Source: an uncultured Lachnospiraceae bacterium (GTDB lineage Bacteria; Bacillota_A; Clostridia; Lachnospirales; Lachnospiraceae). Taken from it: a stretch of 23,158 nucleotides of DNA. Positions 6,373 to 14,837 of this stretch are shown piece by piece. Each line of letters opens with the position of its first letter. Position 1 is the stretch's first letter. Location of the stretch: NCBI GenBank assembly GCA_947564305.1, contig CANOBT010000085.1, positions 1-23,158 on the forward strand, in the 5' to 3' direction. Position numbers and translations under genes: made by a program. The notes under the pieces are model-generated. The model had not been told where the DNA came from. It saw nothing but the letters and a program-made list of their open reading frames with translations, and made no database searches.

Positions 6373-7692
6373 TCAGATAGGAATCAATATTTTCAAATTA
6401 AACCAGTTGTCCTCCACATTGATATCTAATTCTCCGCCATATTTATGCACCGTATGACGCAGACTTTTTAATCCATACCCATGAAATTGAACTTCTTTTT
6501 TGGTAGTAACAGGAAGATTTTGATCAAAGGCCAGTTCGCCTTCACAATAATTTTCAAACCGTATGATCAAAAAAGCCTGCTGTACAAACATGGACACATG
6601 AATCATCCGTTTTTCTTTTTCCGAAATCTTCTTCTCACACTCGATGGCATTGTCCAATGCATTTCCAAAAATCGAGCAAATATCCATCACATCCATAAAA
6701 TCCAGACGCGCGCCGTCCACCACATAGGTCAGCGCAATATCATTACGCATACAGTACAGATTCTTGGTAGTCAGGAGAGTATCCAATACCTTATTTCCTG
6801 TTTTATTCTGGGCCTCATAATCCTTAATCTCATTCTCCATCCGGTCCAGATATGCATTCCGTTTCTCTTTATTTTCTTCCGCGCGCAACGCGATAATATG
6901 GTGCTTCAGGTCATGATATTTATAATTGATCAAATCCAAAGTTTCCTGGGATTGTTGATACTGTGTATACTGATTATGCAGAATCATCTCCATACTTTCC
7001 AAATCGTGCTGCGTACGCAGATGAAGCCTCTGGATATGGTAGGCAACAAGGATTGCAAGACCTCCCAGATCTATCAGTGTCCGCACATTGAAAATATCCG
7101 AGGCGTATCTGCCGCTGAACGGAGTATTGGAATATACAAACCCGATATTACTCATCAGGAACACAGAGATTCCAATAATTGCAGCAAAGAACAATTCCCG
7201 CCCTGTCAGATTCAACCGCTCTGTCTTTGAGATATAATGACTGGAGATTGCTTCCATCACAAAGTAAATGCTGCCATAAACCATCACCAGCAGCACCAGA
7301 CCGAACCATAAGTTTTTACATCCGATTCCATAGTAAAAAAAACAGTGAAGCTGCCATTCTAAGGAGGCCATAAACTCCGCAAGAACAAAAGCCTTCACGC
7401 AGATATACCCTGCATCCAAACTGCTGATATCACAACTGATGCAGAGAAAGCAATACATCAGAAAAACTGCCATTGCCATACATAACATCCATAGGGGGCC
7501 ATCCAGTCCTCCTGTGCAGACCAAAAACGCAGACTGAATCAAAAAAGCTGCTGCTGCAATTCCCCAAAATTTCCACCCGGAAAAACGCCGTATCCCTTCC
7601 CGCATGCATAAGATACAAGCTAACCATTCTGCAAGCGCCGTATAGATACGAGGAATATCCGGCAAAATCTGACCTGCTGCCCAATCTCCCAT
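6373..7692 (-). CDS. sensor histidine kinase with GHKL ATPase domain (AgrC/VirS-like class)
   Basis: The 439-residue protein begins with about six membrane helices (residues about 15-220) and has no large extracellular domain. A coiled linker leads to YHDLKHHI (H260-I266), the likely phospho-acceptor region. The GHKL ATP-binding domain follows, with the N box GNALDNAIE (N344, N348) and the G box GYGLKS. This architecture is typical of Firmicute kinases paired with LytTR regulators, many of which sense peptides or membrane state. The start lies one base after the regulator stop, so the two are co-transcribed and probably coupled. No autoinducer peptide or AgrB-type protease gene is adjacent, so the ligand cannot be inferred. 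Confidence 0.9.
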   Translation of the reverse strand: MGDWAAGQILPDIPRIYTALAEWLACILCMREGIRRFSGWKFWGIAAAAFLIQSAFLVCTGGLDGPLWMLCMAMAVFLMYCFLCISCDISSLDAGYICVKAFVLAEFMASLEWQLHCFFYYGIGCKNLWFGLVLLVMVYGSIYFVMEAISSHYISKTERLNLTGRELFFAAIIGISVFLMSNIGFVYSNTPFSGRYASDIFNVRTLIDLGGLAILVAYHIQRLHLRTQHDLESMEMILHNQYTQYQQSQETLDLINYKYHDLKHHIIALRAEENKEKRNAYLDRMENEIKDYEAQNKTGNKVLDTLLTTKNLYCMRNDIALTYVVDGARLDFMDVMDICSIFGNALDNAIECEKKISEKEKRMIHVSMFVQQAFLIIRFENYCEGELAFDQNLPVTTKKEVQFHGYGLKSLRHTVHKYGGELDINVEDNWFNLKILIPI

Positions 7693-7693
7693 C

Positions 7694-8401
7694 CTATTTC
7701 ACCTCACTCCAATATTTGGTTAATTCCTGCATAAAGGCATTCATTCTCGGCCTGCTTAAAAGCAGTTTTTGCCCTTTTACAACCGCACATTTATCCTTGA
7801 CGCCTTCCACATGCTCCAGATTAATCAAATACCCTTTATTACCACGGGAGAAATGCATATTTTGAAGAGCCTCCTGCGCGCTCTTCATAGTGCCGCCAGA
7901 TAAGAAGCTTCCTTCTTTTGTATAATACACCAGATTATGCCCCTCACTCTCAATATAATATATGTCTGACACTTCCACACGCTTTACTCCGCCTTTAATC
8001 GGAATCACCACAAACTTCTTCCCTGAACGCTTCAATCTGGCAATCGCACGTTTCAGTTTTTGGCAAAACGCAAAATAAGATACGGGCTTTAGAATATAAT
8101 CTAATGCCCCTACCTCATATCCTCGGATTGCATACTGAGACATATTGGTAATAAATATGATTACCACCTCGGAATCCACTTTCCGAATTTCCTCCGCAGC
8201 CGTCATCCCATCTATAAATTTCATCTGGATATCCATCAGAATAATATCATACTGTGCCTTATAATCTGCTGTAATCCCATCTCCATCCCGAAATACCTTG
8301 ATATTGAATTCTTCTTTTTCTTCCTTCTGGTAGTCCTCCAGGTATTGAAGCAGCTGAGAAATATAAAGCTCTTCATCTTCTACGATTGCTATCCTTATCA
8401 T
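7694..8401 (-). CDS. LytTR family response regulator
   Basis: The 235-residue protein has an N-terminal receiver domain (residues about 1-120) with the acidic pair near D9-E10, phospho-acceptor D57 in ILMDIQM and the conserved lysine in ILKP. A LytTR DNA-binding domain spans about 130-230 (VEVSDIYYIES and the later FSRGNKGYLINLEHV). LytTR proteins bind paired direct repeats near promoters of virulence, bacteriocin or surface genes. GGAGG sits close before the ATG and a strong promoter lies upstream. The sensor kinase gene follows directly. Targets are unknown. Confidence 0.93.
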   Translation of the reverse strand: MIRIAIVEDEELYISQLLQYLEDYQKEEKEEFNIKVFRDGDGITADYKAQYDIILMDIQMKFIDGMTAAEEIRKVDSEVVIIFITNMSQYAIRGYEVGALDYILKPVSYFAFCQKLKRAIARLKRSGKKFVVIPIKGGVKRVEVSDIYYIESEGHNLVYYTKEGSFLSGGTMKSAQEALQNMHFSRGNKGYLINLEHVEGVKDKCAVVKGQKLLLSRPRMNAFMQELTKYWSEVK

Positions 8402-8454
8402 CTCTTCCTCCTTATGATACCGGAAACAGCCTACCCTTCCCCCTGTCTTATGTC

Positions 8455-8483
8455 ATCATACAATTTTACGGTCCCCATGTCAA
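8455..8483 (-). promoter_or_regulatory. near-consensus promoter of the two-component operon
   Basis: On the minus strand, TTGACA (8483-8478) is followed after exactly 17 bases by TATGAT (8460-8455). Transcription would start near 8448, giving a leader of about 47 bases before the regulator ATG at 8401. Confidence 0.8.
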
Positions 8484-8512
8484 TGAAATATTATCACCCA
8501 TAATTCATCACA

Positions 8513-8529
8513 AGTCTGCTAAACAGACT
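8513..8529 (-). terminator. short hairpin at the moaC stop, possible weak terminator
   Basis: AGTCTG (8513-8518) and CAGACT (8524-8529) form a 6-bp stem around a five-base loop that overlaps the moaC TAG at 8519-8521. There is no U-run after it on the minus strand, so termination here would be weak. Confidence 0.3.
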
Positions 8530-9001
8530 CTCGGTTTACAATCTCTCCGCTTCTGCCCCCTGATTTCCGCCAAAGGCTGATTTCCCCGATTTCCATCGTT
8601 TTGTCCAAAGCCTTACACATATCATAGATGGTCAAAAGTGCTGTACTCACTCCCGTCAAAGCTTCCATCTCCACTCCGGTTTTTCCAGTTACTTTCACTG
8701 TACAGAAGCAATATATTTCTCTCTCATCGGGTTTCATTTCAAACCAGATACGGCAGTTTGTAAGGGGCAGGATATGACACATCGGTATCAGTTCCGATGT
8801 CCTCTTGGCCCCCATGATTCCTGCTGTCGCTGCTACAGAAAGCACATCTCCCTTTTTCACTGTGCCTGCTTCTATGGCTTCATATACCGCCTGATTTACC
8901 TTGATTTTTCCGGCTGCAGTCGCTTCACGCACGGTCTCTGATTTTTCAGTCACGTCTACCATGACTGCATTTCCATTGTGATCAAAATGTGTAAGTCCCA
9001 T
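8519..9001 (-). CDS. moaC: cyclic pyranopterin monophosphate synthase
   Basis: The 160-residue product has the exact family length and motifs: [11 protein letters not shown] near the N-terminus, [13 protein letters not shown] in the centre, and the [20 protein letters not shown] stretch with YDMCKALDK, which carry the catalytic and substrate-binding residues. MoaC converts the MoaA product 3',8-cyclo-GTP to cyclic pyranopterin monophosphate, the second step of Moco synthesis. The frame is open to 9064, but ATG 9001 with GGAGAG upstream gives the normal N-terminus. It is the last gene of the operon, 69 bases after the MOSC-MogA fusion. Confidence 0.95.
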   Translation of the reverse strand: MGLTHFDHNGNAVMVDVTEKSETVREATAAGKIKVNQAVYEAIEAGTVKKGDVLSVAATAGIMGAKRTSELIPMCHILPLTNCRIWFEMKPDEREIYCFCTVKVTGKTGVEMEALTGVSTALLTIYDMCKALDKTMEIGEISLWRKSGGRSGEIVNRESV

Positions 9002-9070
9002 AAAAATCTCTCCAGTCTGTCTCCACCTGCAGCACAAGTGATTCATATATTCAAAGTATAGCAAATATAG

Positions 9071-10006
9071 TTAACTCCGCCCGCATTCCCCGTCTGTTCC
9101 CCGCAGAATCCCAATCCCATGACCCAAATGAGGAAGTACATATTCCAGACTTTCTTTTACTGCTTTCGGACTGCCCGGAAGGTTCACAATCAAGGTTTTT
9201 CTGCGGATACCGGACACCGCACGGCTCAACATGGCGCGCCCTGTAATCGTAAGTGAATATTGCCGGATGGCATCTGCAATCCCATTTGCCATCCTGTCGC
9301 AGACCGCAATGGTCGCTTCCGGCGTAACATCCCGCTCTGAAAATCCCGTGCCGCCCGTCGTAAAAATCACATTCACCTGTCTTTGGTCCGCAAGCCTGCA
9401 TAGTTGATGCTCCAAGGCAGTCCGCCCGTCCGGAAGAAGCAAAGTCTCTACAACGTCATAGCCTTGCGCCTTCAAAATCTCTTGTATCAAAGGGCCGCTT
9501 TTGTCCTCCCTCTGTCCGGCCGCCCCTTTGTCACTTAACGTAATCACTGCAGCGGTAAAGGGACGCTCCTCCTCCAGAGGCAGCAATGTCACTTCTGTTC
9601 CCGGAGAAATTGCCCCACCCTTGATAACTTTTGCAAATACCCCTTCCCGCGGCATGATACAGTCACCCATAGTATGGTAAATCTGGCAATGGCTATGGCA
9701 TTCCTTTCCAATCTGAGTCAGCTCCAGAACAGCCTCTCCTGCCTGAATCTTTGTGCCAACCGGAATTTGCCGCAAATCGAATCCCTCCACTATCAAGTTC
9801 TCACCGAAAGCGCCGAAATCCACCTTGGCTCCTTTTGCCCGAAAAGCTTCTATTTTTTCAACAGATAAAAGGCTGACCTGGCGATGCCAATTTCCTGCAT
9901 GGGCATCGCCTACAATTCCCCAATCCGGTTTCAAAACCGCAGAATCCACTTCCTTTTTCTGTGTTCCTCTCTTTTCACTGATACAAATTGCTAATATCTT
10001 TCCCAT
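9071..10006 (-). CDS. MOSC domain fused to a MogA/MoaB-type molybdopterin-binding domain
   Basis: The 311-residue product joins two Moco domains. Residues about 1-143 are a small MOSC domain (GDAHAGNWHRQVSLLS, GAFGENL, GKECHSHC and MPREGVF). Residues about 150-305 are a MogA/MoaB domain with TTGGTG (216-221) and RDVTPEA (225-231), the adenylyl-transfer or molybdopterin-binding signature. MogA-type proteins adenylylate molybdopterin before metal insertion; MOSC domains are thought to carry or transfer sulfur or handle the cofactor. Fusion of the two suggests a combined late maturation step. ATG 10006 is preferred because GAGG lies seven bases upstream; an ATG at 10033 has no ribosome binding site. 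The gene lies 39 bases after moaA and before moaC. Confidence 0.9.
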   Translation of the reverse strand: MGKILAICISEKRGTQKKEVDSAVLKPDWGIVGDAHAGNWHRQVSLLSVEKIEAFRAKGAKVDFGAFGENLIVEGFDLRQIPVGTKIQAGEAVLELTQIGKECHSHCQIYHTMGDCIMPREGVFAKVIKGGAISPGTEVTLLPLEEERPFTAAVITLSDKGAAGQREDKSGPLIQEILKAQGYDVVETLLLPDGRTALEHQLCRLADQRQVNVIFTTGGTGFSERDVTPEATIAVCDRMANGIADAIRQYSLTITGRAMLSRAVSGIRRKTLIVNLPGSPKAVKESLEYVLPHLGHGIGILRGTDGECGRS

Positions 10007-10045
10007 GTCCTGCCCTCTTTTCCTGCATTGCATTATCTATTACTT

Positions 10046-11023
10046 TCATCCGCCAATCTGCACCATCTGTTTTTTCTCCGTCACTCCGTCGAATACCTCA
10101 AACTGATGGCTTCGTGGTTTTAACGAAATTGCCCGATGGAATACTTCTTGTATCCGATGCTCCAACAACGCATCTTTTTCCCCCCGCACGACAGACCTCA
10201 AATCCATCTCTTCTCCGAAACACAGGCAAGGCTTTAACTTTCCCTGGGATGTGAGGCGCAGCCGATTACAGCTTCCACAAAATTTCCCATGTATGGCGCT
10301 GATAAAGCCGATACTCCCCTGCGCCCCTTTTATTTTGTAATAAACTGCAGGGCCGTTTCCATGGACTCGCTCATCCCTTTCCAAATCCGGATATTGGACT
10401 TTTAGTTTTTCCAATAAAATTTCATTGTAAACCGGCTCATAGTCTTTTCCATATCCTATCGGCATCATCTCTATAAAACGAACATCCACCGGCATCCGCG
10501 TCGTCAGCTCTGCAAGCTCCCGCCATTCCTGGTCATTGACCCCTTTTAGGAGCACGCAGTTCACTTTCACTGGAAGCCCCCCATCTATCGCCTGCCTTAT
10601 GGCTTCAAGTACATGGGTTAATTCCGGTTTCCCTGTTATCCGCTGATAATGCTCTGGTTTTAGAGTATCCAGACTGATATTCACTGCATCCAGACCATTT
10701 TCCAAAAGCTGGGACAGATATTGTGGTAACAAAACCCCATTCGTAGTCATCGTGACCTGTTGGATTCCTGGAATCTGTTTCAGCCTTCCTACAAATTCTG
10801 CACAGCCAAAGCGTACCAAGGGCTCACCCCCGGTAATTTTCAGTTTTGTGATTCCTGACTTTGCAGCCGCACGGCAAATCAACTCGATTTCTTCATAGGT
10901 CAAGATATCTTTCATAGATACCAGCTTAATTCCGTCCGGCATACAGTATCGGCATCTCAGATTACATCTGTCTGTGACAGAAATCCGCATATAATCAATG
11001 TTTCTCCCATATCTGTCAGTCAT
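10046..11023 (-). CDS. moaA: GTP 3',8-cyclase (radical SAM)
   Basis: The 325-residue enzyme performs the first Moco step, radical rearrangement of GTP to 3',8-cyclo-GTP. The SAM [4Fe-4S] site is C20-x3-C24-x2-C27 in TDRCNLRCRYC, followed by ITGGEP. The second substrate-binding cluster is seen as CGSCNRLRLTS with the later KPCL cysteine. The chain ends in Gly-Gly (VQIGG), the C-terminal motif needed for catalysis in this family. The start ATG 11023 overlaps the xdhC-like stop in ATGA, which argues against the longer frame to 11059. It is followed by the MOSC-MogA gene. Confidence 0.96.
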   Translation of the reverse strand: MTDRYGRNIDYMRISVTDRCNLRCRYCMPDGIKLVSMKDILTYEEIELICRAAAKSGITKLKITGGEPLVRFGCAEFVGRLKQIPGIQQVTMTTNGVLLPQYLSQLLENGLDAVNISLDTLKPEHYQRITGKPELTHVLEAIRQAIDGGLPVKVNCVLLKGVNDQEWRELAELTTRMPVDVRFIEMMPIGYGKDYEPVYNEILLEKLKVQYPDLERDERVHGNGPAVYYKIKGAQGSIGFISAIHGKFCGSCNRLRLTSQGKLKPCLCFGEEMDLRSVVRGEKDALLEHRIQEVFHRAISLKPRSHQFEVFDGVTEKKQMVQIGG

Positions 11024-12045
11024 ATCAACTCCAGCAGCACGTCGATGACTCCGCCGCACACCATCCCTTCTTCTTCCGCATCGCTCCCGTTCATATCCAC
11101 ATGACAGGTACGAATCCCTCTTTCTCCCTCTCTCAGAAGCAAACGCGCCTTCGCGAGTATATCAGATTCTGCACAGCCGCCGCCGATTGTCCCGATGCAT
11201 CTGCCATCCGGCAGCACCAGCATTTTTGCGCCAATCTCACGGGGCGCAGACCCCTTCCGCCTGATAATGGTCGCAAGAGCCTTTGGCTGTCCTGTATTTT
11301 TTTCATTGAGAATTGCATCTATGATCTCACGCGGGAAACCGCCGCAATTCTTTTCATTTTTCACCTGAATAATCTCTGCCATAATCGCTACGGCAATCTC
11401 CTCCGGAGTCTTTGCACCAATATTCAGTCCAATTGGAGTATGTACGCTTTGAATGATATCCGGATCAGCGCCATGCTCTGTCACCGATTGCTTGACCAGA
11501 GCCGCCCTTCTTCTGCTGCCAATCATCCCGATATAGGCATGTTCTTTTTTAGCAATCTGCTCTAAGCATACCTGGTCATACCTGTGACCTCTTGTTACGA
11601 TAACGAAAAAGGTGTCTTTGTCCCCTTCTATTTTTTCAAGTGCCTGTTCGAACGGCTCACAGAGTACCTCTAAAGCCCCTGCTGCTCTTGCATTGTCTGC
11701 AAATTTGGGGCGGTCTTCCAGGACGGTAACCTTGCATCCGATCATAAGTCCAATCTGTATGACAGGAATCGATACATGGCCGCCGCCGCAGATGACAATT
11801 TTCTTTTCCCCACTCAGAAGTTCACAGAACACAGTACTTCTTCCAATGGTGTATATCCCACTGTCCGTAATTTTTTCTAATTCTTCCTGATGGCTGAAAG
11901 CAAGACCGGATTGTGCTGATTTCCATATCACTTTTTGATTTGACAAAAGAAGCTTTTCTCCCGAAAATTCTCCGTCGAGCACTGTCACTGCTATATTTGA
12001 AAAAGACATGTCAAGCGTCTGAACTGCTTTATAAAATTCTAACAT
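11020..12045 (-). CDS. XdhC/CoxI family protein with reversed domain order
   Basis: XdhC proteins bind sulfurated Moco and load it into xanthine dehydrogenase-type hydroxylases. In this 341-residue protein the Rossmann-type XdhC domain comes first (about 80-225: KIVICGGGHVS, VLEDRP, VTRGHRYD, YIGMIGS) and the CoxI-type domain last (about 240-341: ATIIRRKGSAPR, GTIGGGCAE, EGMVCGG). Known bacterial XdhC proteins usually have the CoxI domain first. Residues 1-78 may be a worn remnant of another CoxI-like domain. The gene is first in the operon, behind its own promoter, and overlaps moaA by four bases. No molybdenum hydroxylase subunit lies in the window. The family assignment is firm; the biochemical meaning of the order is not known. 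Confidence 0.9.
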   Translation of the reverse strand: MLEFYKAVQTLDMSFSNIAVTVLDGEFSGEKLLLSNQKVIWKSAQSGLAFSHQEELEKITDSGIYTIGRSTVFCELLSGEKKIVICGGGHVSIPVIQIGLMIGCKVTVLEDRPKFADNARAAGALEVLCEPFEQALEKIEGDKDTFFVIVTRGHRYDQVCLEQIAKKEHAYIGMIGSRRRAALVKQSVTEHGADPDIIQSVHTPIGLNIGAKTPEEIAVAIMAEIIQVKNEKNCGGFPREIIDAILNEKNTGQPKALATIIRRKGSAPREIGAKMLVLPDGRCIGTIGGGCAESDILAKARLLLREGERGIRTCHVDMNGSDAEEEGMVCGGVIDVLLELI

Positions 12046-12139
12046 TTTAAGAGCACCTTTCTTTTGAAACTATAAGCAAATACATCTATTCAGTAATCAA
12101 ACGAAATATCTGCCCGTTCCTTTTTTTCGATTTCATAAC

Positions 12140-12170
12140 ATTATAGCACACCTCTTTTGGTTTTCAAACC
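12140..12170 (-). promoter_or_regulatory. promoter of the Moco operon with a palindrome on the -35
   Basis: On the minus strand TTGAAA (12167-12162) is followed after 16 bases by TATAAT (12145-12140), giving a leader of about 88 bases before the xdhC-like ATG at 12045. The -35 is inside the inverted repeat GGTTT-GA-AAACC (12159-12170), a possible operator. This promoter separates the Moco operon from the TSUP gene upstream. Confidence 0.65.
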
Positions 12171-12231
12171 TTTTGACAATAAGATAAAAACAAATTTTCT
12201 CGCAAAGTGAAAAGATTACGCCTCTTTCCTC

Positions 12232-12990
12232 TTACAATATTCCACTTAATTTACACCCTGCAATCACGACAGAAAACACCGCAACCCCTTTTTTCAGCAT
12301 CCCCTGGTTAATCCGTTGTGCATTTTTGCTCCCGTAAAATACACCCACTGCATGTGCCAGTAATGCCGCCAACAGTATTGGGAAAATCTTCCGTAAATCG
12401 CACTGCGCCAGATATCCTGCTACAGCCGGAATCCCGATGAAAATAGAATTGAACAATGCCACTCCCACAGCCTTACGGATAGGAATTCCGAACACCACCA
12501 GGAGCGGCATGACCAACACCGGACCGCCTGCTCCAGACATGGAGCAGACCGCACCGGTCAAGAATCCGAGTAACAAGGTCATAGGAAGATTGTTTTCCAT
12601 CGTAAATTTTTTTTCTCCGCTTTCTTTCCCTCCCTCTTTTCGCAGCAAGATTGAAATTCCGGACAACAGAACCACCAAATACAGCAGCAGCTTCACCTGA
12701 CCTTCCGGAATAATCAAGTTCAACCGCACTCCCAAAACAGCTCCCACAAGGCTTCCGATGCTCAGCCTCAAGCCAAAGGCCAAATCCAGATTACCTGCCT
12801 TTTTGTAATTATAAGACCCCAGCACTCCTGATACAATAAATGCCGCAAAGCTGAGTGCCAACCCCTCAGAAACGTTCATCCCCAGGCTGGCCGTATAGAA
12901 CATAGGAAGCAGAAAACCCGCCACACCACACAACCCCACCAGGGCTCCTACTACCAAATTTGCTGCAGCAGTCATTAATAAAGTTATCAT
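12232..12990 (-). CDS. TSUP (TauE/SafE) family membrane permease
   Basis: The 252-residue protein is almost entirely hydrophobic, with about eight helices in two repeated halves. The first half has GALVGLCGVAGFLLP and the second GAVCSMSGAGGPVLVMPLL, the paired glycine-rich TSUP motifs. Family members move sulfite, sulfoacetate, thiosulfate or other small organic anions across the inner membrane. Start and upstream amidohydrolase stop overlap by one base (TAATG), so the two are coupled and the permease may export or import a product or substrate of that enzyme. Substrate is not readable from sequence. Confidence 0.88.
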   Translation of the reverse strand: MITLLMTAAANLVVGALVGLCGVAGFLLPMFYTASLGMNVSEGLALSFAAFIVSGVLGSYNYKKAGNLDLAFGLRLSIGSLVGAVLGVRLNLIIPEGQVKLLLYLVVLLSGISILLRKEGGKESGEKKFTMENNLPMTLLLGFLTGAVCSMSGAGGPVLVMPLLVVFGIPIRKAVGVALFNSIFIGIPAVAGYLAQCDLRKIFPILLAALLAHAVGVFYGSKNAQRINQGMLKKGVAVFSVVIAGCKLSGIL

Positions 12991-14303
12991 TATAAAACGC
13001 CTTCCTTTTTCAAGTATTCGCTGATTTCAAACCGGATTTTTTCTTCATCCAAGGTCTTGATTTCACGATTTTCCATCAAAATCTTTCCCCCTACGACCAT
13101 ATCGCGCACATCCCCTGACTCTGCGCATTCAAACATGGTATGCAGCAGATTTCCACTAGGAAGCAGCCTTCCGGCATCTAAATAAACGCTGATAAAATCA
13201 GCTTTGTATCCTGCCTCAATTTTTCCGCACTGCCCCGCCTCATCAATGGCCGCTGCTCCTCCTTCCCAGAGCATACGGAATAAAAGTTCGGCCGGCATGA
13301 TCTTGGGATTGCGGTTAGGAACTCCGTGGTAAATGTTCATCAAAGAGCGGAAAATACGCATTTCGTTCCATAGACTTAAACCCCCATGTGCTGCCCCATC
13401 TGTACCAAATCCCGGAATAATTCCACGTTCCGCCAACTCCGGAGTATCTGGCACTGCTTTCCCACAGTTACTGAACGGACAGTGACAGATTTTTACACCC
13501 CGCTCTTTGATCAACCTCTTTTCCTTCTCAGAAAGAATCAGGCTGTGCGCCCCCAGAAATTTTTCAGAGAGCACCCCCATTTTTTCCAGATATTCATAAG
13601 GTCGCAATCCCTCTCTTTCTATAATCCCGTCAATTTCCCCCTGGTACTCATTCATATGTGCCTGCAGCATTGCCCCTCGTTCCTGGGCATGGCCTGCTGC
13701 CAGTTCAGTCAGCTCCTGAGAGCAGGAATTTAATGCACGCAGAGAATAGTAAACCTTCAGGTTGCCTTTCTGGTTCCACTCTTCATACAGCCTATCCGTC
13801 TCGTTTACTGCCTGAGCCGCATTCATGGCAATACTTTCTGGAAGACCTTCCTCATCCATCGTCGAATAAGAAAGACATCCCCGCAGTCCGCTCGTTTCAT
13901 ATACCGCTGCCGCTGCGTCCATATGATAGCTACCTGCGTCTATAAAACCTGTCGTGCCAGATTTCATCATTTCCAACACTGCAACTTTCGCAGACAGTTT
14001 CATTTTCTCCGAAGTCAACGTGCTCTCAAAAGGCAGCATCACCCTTGTCCAGATGATTGGCTTCGCATCCAATACACTTCCCTTTAAAAGCTGCTGTCCC
14101 GTGTGCATATGGCTGTCAATAAGCCCTGGCATAAACAGCTTGCCTTCACCGGAAATCGTTTTCTCCGCCTGAAATTCCCTGGTGCCGCTTTCCGCCACTG
14201 CCAGTATCCTTTCGCCTGATACCGCAATGTCCATCCCTTTTTTCACCGTCTCATAATCCGTCATTACAATTGTATTTTTAATCAACAAACTACATTTTTC
14301 CAT
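12990..14303 (-). CDS. metal-dependent amidohydrolase of the ATZ/TRZ (chlorohydrolase/deaminase) type
   Basis: The 437-residue cytosolic enzyme shows a complete mononuclear amidohydrolase site: H65 and H67 in DSHMH, H216 and general acid E219 in QAHMNE, H253 in GAHS and D302 in GFGTDGAAHGG. This is the pattern of guanine, S-adenosylhomocysteine/methylthioadenosine, cytosine and s-triazine deaminases or hydrolases; SsnA of purine-degrading clusters belongs to the same group. AAGGAG lies before the ATG at 14303. Two DUF3100-type membrane genes precede it and a TSUP permease is coupled after it, which suggests a transported N-containing substrate. The downstream Moco operon makes a purine or other N-heterocycle attractive, but the substrate is inference. 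Confidence 0.88.
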   Translation of the reverse strand: MEKCSLLIKNTIVMTDYETVKKGMDIAVSGERILAVAESGTREFQAEKTISGEGKLFMPGLIDSHMHTGQQLLKGSVLDAKPIIWTRVMLPFESTLTSEKMKLSAKVAVLEMMKSGTTGFIDAGSYHMDAAAAVYETSGLRGCLSYSTMDEEGLPESIAMNAAQAVNETDRLYEEWNQKGNLKVYYSLRALNSCSQELTELAAGHAQERGAMLQAHMNEYQGEIDGIIEREGLRPYEYLEKMGVLSEKFLGAHSLILSEKEKRLIKERGVKICHCPFSNCGKAVPDTPELAERGIIPGFGTDGAAHGGLSLWNEMRIFRSLMNIYHGVPNRNPKIMPAELLFRMLWEGGAAAIDEAGQCGKIEAGYKADFISVYLDAGRLLPSGNLLHTMFECAESGDVRDMVVGGKILMENREIKTLDEEKIRFEISEYLKKEGVL

Positions 14304-14377
14304 GCTTATGTTCTCCTTCCCATTGAACTTCCTAAAGCTGTCTATCCGAGTACTAAAACTGCTTCTATTCCCAAATG

Positions 14378-14824
14378 TTAGATTGCTCCTGTCAATGTCA
14401 AAATCAAAGAGTCCCAGATACAGGACCCCAGAAATGTTCCTGTCATTACCAACAGACCTACCACCAAAATCTTCGGCCCCTGCTTAATGAATGCTTTCAA
14501 CTGGTCACCAATCGCTAATCCGGCATATGCGCCTACCATCGTAAATGGTGCCGTAAAGTTAATCTTTGCCGCCGCATCAATTACGAACATTCTGATTGGA
14601 GACAACGGACAGGCCAAAATCAAGCCGATAATTGCACAGTAAGCCACAATCGGAAGCTTTAAAGGAATTGTCTTCACACACACCACCGCCAGCATAGAAA
14701 TAACAACAAGAACTGCCAATCCTGGAATAGAATCCAGGAATCCCACATCATGTCCTATAAAATTTGCCAGACCTGTTCCACACGCACCAATCGCCAACAA
14801 AAATAACCATTCTATGTATCTCAT
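14378..14824 (-). CDS. small integral membrane protein, probable partner of the DUF3100-type protein
   Basis: The 148-residue protein has about four to five hydrophobic segments (residues about 3-22, 32-50, 55-75, 90-110, 118-145) and a few charged loops. It starts 13 bases after the stop of the DUF3100-type gene, with GGGAG before the ATG, so the two were probably made to work together as a two-subunit transporter, in the way MadL/MadM or similar split carriers do. I do not recognise a specific named family. The amidohydrolase gene follows after 74 bases. Confidence 0.75.
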   Translation of the reverse strand: MRYIEWLFLLAIGACGTGLANFIGHDVGFLDSIPGLAVLVVISMLAVVCVKTIPLKLPIVAYCAIIGLILACPLSPIRMFVIDAAAKINFTAPFTMVGAYAGLAIGDQLKAFIKQGPKILVVGLLVMTGTFLGSCIWDSLILTLTGAI

Positions 14825-14837
14825 TTTTTTCTCCCTT

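Noticed and set aside
6481..7230. 249-codon plus-strand ORF
   Set aside because: It lies antisense to the histidine kinase gene, whose product has clear motifs. The antisense product has no recognisable motif and no convincing ribosome binding site.
12046..12133. Moco riboswitch in the leader of the Moco operon
   Set aside because: The leader is about 88 bases, AT-rich and without the long helices of that riboswitch class.
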